DNA of 64,000 nucleotides from Hyphodiscus hymeniophilus. Lineage: Eukaryota > Ascomycota > Leotiomycetes > Helotiales > Hyphodiscaceae. The notes under the pieces are model-generated. The model was not told the DNA's origin. It searched no databases and saw only the letters and a list, made by a program, of their open reading frames with translations. Location of the stretch: the NCBI GenBank assembly GCA_016508695.1, contig VNKQ01000013.1:558001-622000 (forward strand), given 5' to 3'. This document shows positions 10,793 through 22,566 of this stretch, one piece after another. How positions within the stretch are numbered: the stretch's first letter is position 1; each line of letters opens with the position of its first letter. Position numbers and translations under genes: made by a program.

Positions 10793-11768
10793 GTTACTTT
10801 TGGATATTGTACATTTGGGCTTTTCGAAAACCCTAAGACGGTGGCGGATATGTATAATTGATACGAAGCTTCAGTTGGACTTGGGGCGGAGAAGTATTAA
10901 GCTGAGGCTTGTCGATCTTTTATACCAAAATCTCCTCTCGTCGAACCCTCATTCGTCGAAACAAGTCGAGACTGAATGTCGAATAGTTCCTCCGCCTCCG
11001 ATAAAGGTGACGGATAACAGCAGCATTATTGCTTTGGCTCTACAAAAGCTCAACGCCCCTTGACGAAACTCTTTCCCCTACCCCGGAAAAGTATTCTTGG
11101 CACAACGGAAAAGCTGGTGATAGGGACGGACATTGCGGGATGGCGGCATCGGCTTCAGCTGTTGCGCCGTGCTCAGCGGGATCTGATTGTCCGGCCTACT
11201 TAATTCTTCATCTACAATCCTCAAAGGGATTTCACATGAAACAGTATGATTTTCTCTTTCATCACTTCGTACACTGCATCCAATGAAGTGTAGTTCGTGG
11301 AGTTGACCCTGTGAGCCTTGCAAAATCCACCACGCCACTTCCATCACCAGTCCGACTTCCATCACCCGGTCTGTTCAGTAGGTAACTTTCCATGACTTCC
11401 ATAATGACTTCCATAATAACTTCCCTCGAGTAGTGCGACTTCCATGGTCAGGGAACTACCGTACAACGCACTTGCGTCCTCTCTTTTATTCCCGCCTACA
11501 GTATGACGTTTTGGCGTCGATCAACAGCAACCCCGCAATGCGGGGTAGAACTCGAGTGGGCTCACAATCCAACAGCGTTTGGCTAGAACGCTTAGGAAGC
11601 TAAAACGATGTCAGCGCAATGAGAGGTCGGGAAGAAGGAGAGTGCAACTTTCTCCTCTTTGCATCTCATGACTTAAGCAACCTCCCCTTTCCATGATCCT
11701 AAACTTCGACTTCAGCAAAACTCTAACTCATCAAAACACACCAATATTTGTATGCAACACCATTCACA
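10793..11768. other. Divergent promoter region between ABM gene and zinc dehydrogenase
   Basis: The 976 bases between two divergent genes contain no recognised coding sequence. It may be a shared control region. The most structured part is a cluster of ACTTCC repeats at 11337-11445, annotated separately. Confidence 0.45.
11337..11445 (+). repeat. Cluster of six ACTTCC(A/C)T direct repeats
   Basis: ACTTCCAT occurs at 11337, 11355, 11395, 11407 and 11438, with a variant ACTTCCCT at 11419. Two copies are extended to ACTTCCATCACC and two to GACTTCCATAAT, 12 bases apart. The copies share one orientation and lie 330 to 430 bases before the dehydrogenase start. They could be regulator binding sites or a decayed minisatellite. 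Confidence 0.5.
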
Positions 11769-13253
11769 ATGTCTCAAACACAGACGATGAAAGCAGTTGT
11801 CTATCAAGGTACTCCCGGCTCCACGTTTCCTAGCCAAGCCTTGTCTTTATTGGACACGCTGGAGGAGGAGGAGACCGAGAGTCGGCACTGACAGCTTCAA
11901 GAACCATTCAAGGTCTCCATCGAAGAACGCCCTCTTCCCAAGCTCGAGCATCCAGATGATTGCCTCGTCAAAGTCACCACCGCAGCCATCTGCGGTTCTG
12001 ATCTGCATATGTACCAAGGGAGAACTGCCGCGCAAGGTGGATTGTGCTTTGGTACGCTTGCCTCCTATTCGAGAAGCGGGAAATAAGAGCGAATATGTGG
12101 GGAATTTGCAAGTTGAGAGCAGGCTTGCTGATAGGCATCGCAGGTCATGAGAACATGGGAATAGTGATCGAAGCCGGCTCGGGTGTGTCTCTTCTCAAGA
12201 AAGGCGACCGAGTCGTGATGCCCTTCAACGTCGCAGATGGCCGTTGCAGGAATTGTGAAGAAGGTCGGACTGCGTTCTGCACTGGCGTCAATCCGTACAT
12301 ATCTCTCCCCGATCTTGCCACCTCCCCCAGGGCAAGTTTAAGCTGACACTGTCCATCAACCAGTGGCTTTGCAGGCGGTGCATACGGCTATGTAGCAATG
12401 GGCCCATATCAAGGCGGCCAAGCACAATATATCCGTGTCCCCTATGCCGATTTCAACTGCCTCCCTCTTCCCCACGGCACAGAACATGAAGCGGATTTCA
12501 TCCTTCTTGCCGATATCTTCCCCACTGGCTGGCATGGTGTAGTGCTCTCCGGCTTCAAGCCAGGCGAGTCGATTGCGGTGTTCGGTGCTGGCCCAGTCGG
12601 ACTCATGGCCGCGTACTCCGCTGTCCTCCGAGGCGCCTCTCAAGTGTACGTGGTAGATTCGGTTCCAGAGAGATTGGCCGCTGCTGAGAAGATAGGCTGC
12701 GTATCGATCAATTTTGGGAAGGTGGATGCTGTTGAGGAGATCATTAAGAAGAATGGGGGCATGGTGGACAGGAGCGTTGATGCGGTAGGGTATCAGGCTT
12801 CTGCGCAAGATGGGAAGAAGGAAGCGCCGAGTGCAGTGCTAGAGAATTGTATCAAAGTCACACGACCAACAGGGGGAATCGGAGTTCCCGGTCTGTACGT
12901 TCCAAGTGATCCTGGGGCGCCGGATAGCAATTCGGGACAGGGAATGCTGTTGATTTCGTTTGGGAAGTTGTTTGAGAAGGCGAGTCTTCCTTCTGCCCTC
13001 CCTTTCCATTTTGAGTCAATACCATCATATTGACGCCGTGCTCCAGGGACTGACTATTGGAACTGGTCAATGCAATGTCAAGTCGTACAACCGCTACCTG
13101 CGCGATATGATCATCTCCGGCCGCGCAAAGCCTTCGTTCGTCGTCAGCCACGAGATTGGAATCGATGAGGCACCGCAAGCCTATACGAAGTTCGATCGCC
13201 GGGAGGATGGATATACCAAGGTTTTGATTCATCCCAATGGCCCATTGACCTAG
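11769..13253 (+). CDS. Zinc-dependent dehydrogenase, glutathione-independent formaldehyde dehydrogenase type
   Basis: Five predicted exons: 11769-11808, 11902-12051, 12144-12294, 12364-12979 and 13047-13253, giving 387 residues. The product is a medium-chain zinc alcohol dehydrogenase. Catalytic-zinc residues appear in AAICGSDLHMY and in GHENMG. The structural-zinc cysteines are in the CRNCEEG...FC segment, and the insertion GGAYGYVAMGPYQGGQAQY is typical of the FdhA subfamily. The Rossmann motif is VFGAGPVGLMAA. Such enzymes oxidise formaldehyde or other aldehydes with tightly bound NAD+. The first exon is only 40 nt, and the second exon's acceptor (TTCAAG then AACC) was chosen to give YQEPFKV. 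The last intron (12980-13046) starts with GC. The gene is convergent with the ABCG transporter, 164 bases apart. The substrate in this organism is unknown. Confidence 0.85.
12980..13046 (+). other. GC-AG intron 4 of the zinc dehydrogenase
   Basis: Removing 12980-13046 (GCGAGT to CTCCAG) joins KLFEK to GLTIGTGQ, as in the family. Reading through instead ends after 18 residues. The donor context AAG before GCGAGT suits the known GC-AG class. Confidence 0.72.
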
Positions 13254-13417
13254 GAATTGGGTGAGCGTGAAAGCTGAAAGGTGTGAGTGATAAAAATGAG
13301 GGAGTGCCGACTTTATTTTAGCGAAGGACTACCTGTCGTAATATTGGATGTGACAGCGAGGGGTGCTTATATACATGTTATGAATGTTTATTTATTGCCT
13401 ACTTCGACGAAATTCCG

Positions 13418-16400
13418 TCACGTCCCCTTCTTCCCTCTCCAAGTCCCCCAATGCTTCCTCATGCCCTTCACCAACACGTACGCTAGGAGTCTATAGACAA
13501 TCGTACAAACACCTAGCGCCATAATGTTGACAGCAGGATTCGTATCGAGATCATACAGGCGTAACACCTGCTTTCCTGTCGTGATGGTGCATTCTCCATT
13601 GGGTAACCTCTGCTCAGCGTTGCATGTGAAAATGATGTGACGTAGGGAATAAGGTGCGAGATTTCGAATTGCATACCGAATGGGAGAGAGGTAGTTTACA
13701 CCTTGGAGGAATGAGGGCATATTGATGGAGAGGACGCCGGACATGAATTGGGCGACGGATAGGAATACGGATGTCAGGTTCACAGCGAATCCGGTGTGGG
13801 AGAAGAGGGTATTGAACTATTTCGAATTAGCATTCTGAGAATTTCCGAACTTTTATCGAGACTGAATAAAAAAAGAGTGTGAGATGCAGAAAGGGGCAAA
13901 AGGGGCACACGGGAAGCGTCAATAGACATAGGAACATACCATTATACCCAAGCTTTCGCCGCAGGAAACAATACAGAAGCAATTGAAAAAGCACACAAAA
14001 AACATCTGACTTGTCCTCGGTAAACCTGCGCCCAAGTCCACGAGTACCGCGAACAGGAGACTCGTTCCAATCTCGAACGGCACCTCAAGTGTCACATAGC
14101 TCGCCAGAAATGCCTCAACTCCGTACGTCCCATCATCGTTCTCGCGATAGAAAACGTCTTTCTCGGTGGGGTATATTGCTACGTTTTGCAACATACCCAC
14201 GAAGTAAAATGCGCAGAACTCTTGAACGAATCCTAGGCGAGTTTGCACGGAGTAATAGTCGTATTTAAGAGGAGCGAAGAAGAGTGTGAGGATTATTGCG
14301 AGGCCTGTTACTTGCATGGTGCGGGCAATAAGAAGTGGTGGCTGACGCCGAAAATTAATGAATGAGCGTTGAACGAGGATGGGATAGGCTGAGATGAAAG
14401 TTGAAGGTTTGCGGATTAGAGCTCCGAGTTCTGCGGGCGTGGAGATGGTCGACGGATTCAAGGCAGCGGTAAAATCACCGCTTGACCAGGAGTCTATCAA
14501 ACTTCGGACCTTTTTGCGAGTGGCTTCTTCGCGAGATGATTGTTGCAAATCGATAGTGATTAAATCTAACGCGAAATCGGCAGGGTTGGTGGTGGTAGGG
14601 CATGGGAAGCCAAGGGCGTCGAAATGGGGAAGCATGCCTATCGCGTTGCCTGCATACACTGGCGAGCCCCCTCGAGCAAGCAGGAGCACGTTGCCGAATT
14701 GTTTGAAGAGGTCGGAGCGAGACTGATGAATTGTGAGTACCAGTGTTCGGCCTTCGTTTGCGAGTCCTTGAAGTACTTCCATGATTGAGGATGCGGTGAA
14801 TGCATCAAGACCAGAAGTTGGTTCATCGAGAAGTAGGACACGAGGATCCGTGAGTATTTGAACAGCGATTGAGACGCGGCGCTTCTCTCCGCCTGAGATG
14901 CCCTTGATCATGTCGGATCCTATCAAGTTGTCTGCGCAATCTTTCAGACCTAATTTCAGAAGTACTTCCTCGGCTTGTTGATATTTTTCCTGGGTTGTCA
15001 TGAAGGACGGTAACCTCAGCCTCGCTGAGAATCGAAGGGTTTCGCGAACTGTAAGGGACGGTAACAAGGCATCGTCGTCTTGGCAAACATACGAACATAC
15101 AGAACGTATAACCGAGTCCGATGGAACAGCGCCATTGAACGTCATCTCGCCAGTCGATCTGTACCGCGTTCCCAAGCTATTGTGCAAACGAAGAGCCATT
15201 GCATTCAGTAGCGAGGTCTTTCCACTTCCAGAAGGGCCCATGATAATATTAAGCAAGCCAGGTTGAAACGTAGCACTTATGGGGTGTAAAATCGTCTTTG
15301 TAGGAAGCTTTCGCCCAAAACTCGATCGTTTGTCCAAATCTAGCGCGAAATTTTCCAGCCCGATGTCCACTGTTCTGACTTCCTCGACTGATCGAATCTT
15401 CATTTTCTCTTTTCCTGCAGACAGATCTGTATCTGTGTTTCGGGCATGTGCAATGCTCATTTCCACTTTCTTGTACTTCAACCCAACTCCAGCGAGAGTG
15501 TAGAACATGAACACGAAAGCAACCAATATGATGATCGGTCGAACTATCCAGTTTTGAGGAAAGCCCAAGGATGACATGATGTAGCTTCCAGTGTACTCTC
15601 GGCAAGCTGGATTGGATTCTCCACCTTCAAGTGGACAATCATAGAACTGACCTGTAAATTCGTTCGCACACAACGCCCCAAAGGCGTAGAAGACATACGC
15701 CGTCCACTTCATCCACCTGACATACACAGGTATAGTATTGCTCTGGATAAAATATCCACAAGCCATACTCTGGATCGTATACCCCACTGGGGAAGAGGTA
15801 ATTAGTATCAAATTTTGTGTATACTAGATTCAAACGCTGAAGACAGGTCTTGGGAAGGGAACCATGCCTTATAACTCCTTACAAAAGCCTCGAATCGCCG
15901 TAATGGAAAATGAGAAAACTCACTATTCGCAATCAGAGAAGCTTCGGAGAAGCTCCTAGCTGCTGCTATACAAGTCATAGCGTATGTGACTGCTATATAT
16001 TGGCATAGAAGAACAATTGAAAAGAAAGTGAGAAAGGTCGATGCTTCGGCTCGGAATCCAGCCATCCAATAGAAGACCAGGGAGTAGAGCAGTGGCACTG
16101 GTAAGTCTTCCATGGGAAATCGAGCCAGCCGCCTGCTTAGCAGGAATGGAAGGACGTCGACGACATTCTCGTTATGTTCCCTATCGAAAAGCTGAATATC
16201 AATCGACAAGCGATATGTCTCGAACACTAGGATGAGATAGCCTTGTAATGCGGCAGAGTTATAAAGAGCGCCTTCACGACTGCGGATACCGGATTGGTCT
16301 CTTCCTAAATGGAGAAAGGCCCAGCCTGCTATGACACCCAATGCCACAGCTTCAACTAGAGAGCCGGTCATTCCCATTGGATCTCGCCAAGTGGTAAGCA

Positions 16401-17616
16401 AGGCACGGGATGTTAGTACTCTAGTTTGGCGAATAAATGGAGAGTGGAGAGGCGGCTTTGAAGGCGTCGAGTGAGTTGCGATCGTTCGGTCAGGCAACGT
16501 TGTTGGTTTCTCAGCACACGAATCATAAAGTCTGGCGCTGTCTTCCAGCCACGCAATTCTCAGGCGCTCTACTCGTTCGGAAGAAGCAGATTCGAGCTCT
16601 GGAGAGCGGTTATCGATTGCTGCTAGGTCAATCAAGAACTCCGCTGGGTTGACGAAAGGAGGCAGTTCCATTCCAAGTTTCCCAAACCATGGTATGCAAT
16701 CTCCTGCTTTTCCTGAAAACACAGGACTTCCTCTTGTAAGAATGACTAGGCGGTCAAACATCCCCCATATTTCAGATCGCGGCTGGTGAATAGTTGTTAT
16801 AACCGTTCTTCCTTTCCTTGCTAGGTCCTTCAATGTTCGCACAAGTTGAAATGCGCTGGTGGCATCCAGACCTGTCGTCGGCTCATCCAAGAAGATAACC
16901 GCGGGATTGCTCAGAAGCTGGACTCCAATACTCGTCCTTCTCTTCTCGCCCCCGGAACAGCCTTTATGTTGGTGGTTTCCAATTCTCGTATTGGCGCATT
17001 CCTTCAAGCCCAATTGCAATATGACCTCCTCAACTACCCTCCTTCTCTGCTCTTCGGTTGTGGGTGGCGGTAGCCTAAGGTCTGCCGCGTATCTCAGTGT
17101 CTCCCGAACGGTGAGCGTCGGTAGTAAAATATCTTGTTGCATAACATATGCACTCCTAATGTTTTTCAGACCCTCCATCCCATTAAACGTCGTCTTCCCA
17201 CCAAATGACAGCTTTGCACTCATCATGCGCTCAGCCATAGTATTCAACATAGTCGTCTTCCCACTTCCACTACCCCCAATAATCGCTGTGATTGTACCTG
17301 CGGGCATAGAAGCAGACACTGATTGTAGGATCGTCTTCGTCTCCGGCTTCGCGCTGCCATCCCGTTTTCCTTTCCGATTAAATAAGCTCATGAGCGACAG
17401 AGCAGAGGCAGCGACATCGACACCGACAGCAAGATTTCGAACTTCCACATCCACAGGGTCGATATTGGATAGGGATAATTGGGTGCTTTGCACAGTTGAG
17501 AGCGGTTGAAGATCATGGTAGGGTTTCGATGGAGGCTTGGAGACTGCGGTTGAAGGATATGCCCAGTCATTCAAGTCTGACTTCTCGTCCAGGCCAGCCT
17601 CCAGATCTTTCTCCAT
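13418..17616 (-). CDS. Full-size ABCG (WHITE-type) transporter with two complete ATPase domains
   Basis: Three exons, 17616-15924, 15786-13940 and 13816-13418, give about 1,312 residues in the order ATPase, membrane, ATPase, membrane. ATPase 1 has Walker A GGSGSGKTT at residues 114-122, signature CSGGEKRRTS and Walker B VIFLDEPTTGLD. ATPase 2 has GPSGSGKTS, ISGGEKRRVS and VLLLDEPTSGLD. Both sites therefore look able to hydrolyse ATP, unlike yeast Pdr5, in which one site is degenerate. Each half resembles a WHITE-type half transporter, including the YTIQSMACGYFIQ membrane region and an extracellular loop with cysteines near NPAC. It probably exports lipids or toxic small molecules across the plasma membrane. 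It ends tail-to-tail with the zinc dehydrogenase and may export a substrate of that locus, which is inference. Confidence 0.9.
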
Positions 17617-20600
17617 TGTAAGTATACTTTATGAGCTTCGCGCCTCCATTTCAAGCTCTGCAGCAGTAACGGAGGCGCGTTGTCGCAATCGCGGACAATG
17701 GTGGGGCTTAGGCGTCAAACTCTGTTTTGGAAAGAAAGATAAAATATAGGAATCGAGAACGAATTATCACAGAATGAAAACGCAATATACTTGACATACA
17801 GAGACTAGATCCTTCAACAAACCTATACGAAAACATTGCGGACAGAGTAAGATAGTATTGGTCGAGTGACAATGCGGGGGTAATGGAAAAGGAAGGTCCT
17901 GGAGTTCTCTTCGATGACGGCGAAGGAACCCCGCATGCCGCGGCGGGTCACGACTGAGTGAGCCCTCTCTTCAAGTCGAAGAGCAAACACCACTTCGCTT
18001 GCGAACCGACATGTTAATGGCAACGAACCAAGCACCAGATGAGTTGTTGAGCATAAGAGGGAAACTCAGACGGCTATCAAGTGATCGGTCCGAACCTAAT
18101 ATGGCTTACGGAGGTACGGAATATCGCCTGCTGCTGGTATCCTCGTACGATGGCCATTGATTGTAACACGCTTTGATGAGTAAATGATTTGTTCTAGTAG
18201 GCAGCTAATCCTTCTGCTATTTCTCGTTTTATGCTCATGATAGCTGACAACCTCAGCGTACAATCCCCGGGTTGGCCGTTTCTCCGTCGCTGGCCGTTGA
18301 GGGCAAGCTAACCCCTGTTGAAGTGGTTCGCCGGAGTCAAGCATCAAGTGGAAGAGAGGAATGAATCCCTACACATGCAGTTCTGGCATCTTGTTCAATT
18401 GTTCAGAACTCTAACGACAGGCCTATGGCTCCTGCAAGATCCCAAGCGAAAGGATCGTTGCAGCCACAAATCCTCACTACAGAAAGCCGAGCCAGTACCA
18501 AGTACAAAATGCCTGTACCTTCGTATTGGTTGTTTGATACTGTGGTCACGCATTCTCATCAAAGCTTTTTTGGCAAAAACAAGCGAATATCAACGCACTA
18601 CTGTCACTTACCTTGAGGCTTCGACACTCTTTGATCCATGGTCCATATTCGGCCTTCCTTGGCTGTCTTCCTTGGCTGTCGATCGGGATTCGCAGGGTTC
18701 AGAGGGCGTTGCGCGGCAGACCTTGTTCGACGATCATGCTCTGATCTCTCCCGAACCCCAAGAAGGCCAGTTTGTGCTGGTTGAAAGCCTGGAAGGCCTG
18801 AAATTTGAGCATAAAACAGCCGCCCCCGGGTCCCACAGGGGACAGCCTCGTGGCTGAAAGCCTGAGACATTTTTGATCGTACCCTTCTCTTTCATATCTG
18901 AGTTTTGATTTTAGGGAGGGGGATTTGATCGGCCTCATGAAACGGAATTGGACTCCGAGATTTCGTCGATCACACGTACGGACATGCGCGATGTTGAGCT
19001 GCTCAATTATCTCTTCTAATACTTTTTATGGACAATAGTTGAACTCCTGGTTTCGTGCCCTCTTTTATTGATATGCGCCTGGGAAGCTCTGGGATCGCAG
19101 CCTAGTCTTTAGGGGCAATTTCTTGTTTCCTTCTCCTTATTTACATCCTCCGTCGATCTGTCTCAAGCGTTGCGCCCCTCCATATCCACGTACAGTACAG
19201 TAGTTTGTAGCTTCGTACTGTGTATTTGACACATTGGCGGCGTGGCATTGCATCTCGAATTTATTCCCAGTGGGTAAGGATCAGGCTGTTGGAGCAAATG
19301 ATACTAGGCCATATGAAGCCGCACTTTGATTGTATCGGAATATTTGCGATTGCTACTCTGAATATTCGATGAATTGCAGCTGCGTCCTGATAAAACCGAG
19401 GATTGACCGATCAGGCCACCGTAAGCTATGGTACTTTGACATATTTTCACTTGCAAATGTTATCCTGTAATAGGAGAGATCCTTCTGCTGAGAGCAAGAT
19501 TTAGGGTCGGCGTCTTACTTTGTTTGAGAAGCCTGATCAATGTTTTCGAGTATTATTCGACCGTAGTAGGACGAGACTCGAATTGAAGCCAGAAGTGGTT
19601 TAATAGGTTAACATACTAGCAAACCTTTGGTTTCTGTAGAATCCACACTCAGTTGTACTAGCTGTGGAGCTCTTTTGATTAAATAATACAGACCTGTCTC
19701 CCTCTTCGCCTGCGGTACTGCATTTCTTGCAGATTATCCGAAGCAGATTTATAGAACCAAACAAGGCGAGGTCACCTAGGTCAAGCCTCCTTCACTGCGT
19801 TAGCGAACTGATCAAAGATAAAGTCTCCAGTTCTCAGAAAATGTGCTTTCCCGAATTCTGCTCGACGTACAATTACCCTTCGCCCTCATTGCCAACCTTG
19901 TTCGCCTAGGTTGAATGCAGAAAGACGATGCACTTTGCTCCGATAACCGCAGCAGTTCTTTATTTGGATGTTGTGTCCTGACTCTATTGTTCTCGGTTAT
20001 CAGAGAACCACTTGAGCTCGACAATACTGCTACCATGCTCGGTAGTTACTTTTCGTGTCCCGGATCAAAGCCCTCATCCCAAGCTCCAGCTCGGCAGTTC
20101 GACCGAAGAGATCCGCATCACCGCGTTACAATGTCTCACTTGTGCTGCATGTCCTTTCAATCCTATCCACTCGAGATAGCCTATCTGGCCTTAATTGCCA
20201 TGCCGAAAGATCGGTCCGAACGGAAGATTGATAACCATGTACTGCATGGTTCGGATACGGCAGTGTCGCTCGTTACCAGAGTCTTGGATGCACTCAACCA
20301 TTCACGTTATCGGATTTTGGACTTGTTCAGGGGTAAAAGGAACATGGCATAATCATCTAAGACAATGTGGCTCTCGGGCCGGAGCTCGAAGCAATAATTT
20401 TGAAGTTGTTATTTGCCGGACACTCTCATGATCACCTCGAGGGGCAAAAGCCATGCGCCGAATCTTTCTACGAGCGCAAATGGTGATATACCACAATCTT
20501 CAGGGGTTAAGCAACGTGCTCATGTGATATGCGGTCGTGAATCTAACAGGTAACCACCCTTGCAAGTCTGAGGTATACTCCGGACGATGTACTGATATAG

Positions 20601-22566
20601 GTAGATAACAAGTCATATCAGAAACTTCGGAAACAACCCCCATCTAAGACTCGCACCAGGTCTCGGCTCACTATCAGAATTAGGCTTTCCCCTACTCATT
20701 TCTACTCCAATCGGACCTTCAGTCCAGATATCATGATGATGAAATACTTTAGAATTAGCAGGAAAGAAAACCTTCATGCTAGGTATGTATATGTGACCCC
20801 ACGCTCTCGCTTGCCATAGCCGAACAACATCTCGGAACTTGTTCACGTTATCAACTTATCAAGGAAATGAGGGGTATCCTACTGGGCGACCGGGGGCGGG
20901 TGCTACCTATATCACATCCAAAGTGCCGGGATAGAGACCCACTGCGCGTCCTCCGTCGTCTTGCCCATTCATTTCAGGAGGATTGAGTCTTGTCTCCTGC
21001 TCAGTCCTTAGACGGCTCTGCTCTTTGTCTTTCGCTTCTTTGTCCCCAGCTGGACCCTTCGTCGCGGCTCCGGCACTCAATACCCGGGAACCTCTCGGAG
21101 TTTCGAAGACGATACGAGTACAGTAGCCCTGTAGCGTGAGTGCATCTGGCGATTGTGCGCGAGCCACTAAGACACTGGACAACCCGCGACTCCGCCGAGT
21201 CGTCCCGCTGCGGGAGATAGACGTTTGGCATGCCGTGCGCCGTTCCTTACGGAGGTAGGGATTACTCAGTACTTTGAAAACCGGTTCTCGTTTTTGGTTG
21301 GGATCAGGGTCTGATGGAAAGGGAGGCCCAAGTTCAGGGCAGTCACTTTTAAGCTCAATCGAAATGTCGATAATCACAAAGTGCGGTCGTCAAGCGGAGC
21401 GAAGGAAAGAATAGATGAAGCAATGGTATCGCTTGGGATTTGCACGCACTTTGAGGGTGACAATGCATTGGTAGCCTTTCATCGATTGTGCGTACTACCG
21501 GTACCGGTACGAGTTACGAGTAGCGGGGCTGGCTGGCGAGACCCCTTTTCTTTACGCCCCATTCGTGCAGTGACTCCAGACCTGGGCTACGATGGAGGAC
21601 GATTTACTCATTGCGGCCTAAAACTCGCTCGAAAATAGACCGACGGCCCAAGAAGAAGGGAACTGGGTTCACACAATTCTGTGTACGGAGGGTTTGTAAC
21701 GTTGCACGTCCCATGCGAATTTCATGCCTTCCCGTCTCCGTCCTTGCATTCGCCTGCTCCATCGAGCGAGGTGTTGGAAAGTACCACCGCGCGAAGAAAT
21801 TTTTCAGCCTCACAGCACTACCGATCAGTGACTTCCTAGTTCTTGAGAGATCTGCATGCATACACTTGGAGATTTACTTCGAGCGGAGAGGGTCAGGGAG
21901 AAAATCGCTTTCGAAAACGGTTCATTCATTGGTATCTCGTGCTATGTGCACCCACACTTGCTCCTACAAAACCAACTCCAGCCTGCCATACACCACATGA
22001 TACAAGCCCAATCCGTAAATACACTCCCTCAAATCATCACAATGACAAGCATTTTGCATGTAATCCCACTCCATATACTGAAAACATAGCACACCGGTGC
22101 TTGTAAATAGATGATCGCACGCCAATACCCTTTCCCATCCGTGTTTTGATGAGCCGAATATAATGCGTGACAAAGCCGCCGCCAAAGCCCAATAGTGAAT
22201 CAAAAAGTAAGTCGCCTATCAAAGAACTTAGAAATGTCAAATACACATGGATCCTAAGCAGATGGAAGTGCGTATGTCCTCCATTCGGGTACCATAGCAC
22301 AAATCGCCCTGTCAGAATGGGATCGTTGTGTGCCAAGGATATTGACGTCGAAATGTAATGAAATCAGGATATATGTCGGATATGAAAAGTAAACAATAAC
22401 GTATCAGGACGTTGCCGTCATCAGAAATCTGTCGTGCAAAACGTGAAAGCCGGTTCAAAGGAACCAGATAATAGTGCCAGGCCGAATAGCAAAATGGGGT
22501 ATCGTCGAAGAAAGTAGAGAGAGGGTCGTGAAGTCGAAATCGTGCCCGCGAAAGAAGAAATGGCGA
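17617..22566. other. Long gene-poor stretch of 4.9 kb
   Basis: The left end is the ABCG promoter, and the right end from about 22000 is the downstream flank of the reverse-strand regulator. I recognise no gene, tRNA or transposon. A reverse open frame at 20907-21377 has 156 codons but starts with GTG and matches nothing known to me. A doubled CCTTGGCTGT lies at about 18656. The stretch may hold decayed repeats or non-coding transcripts; I cannot tell. Confidence 0.4.

Noticed and set aside
20907..21377. Reverse-strand open frame of 156 codons
   Set aside because: It starts with GTG, matches no family I know, and no upstream exon with an ATG could be joined to it.
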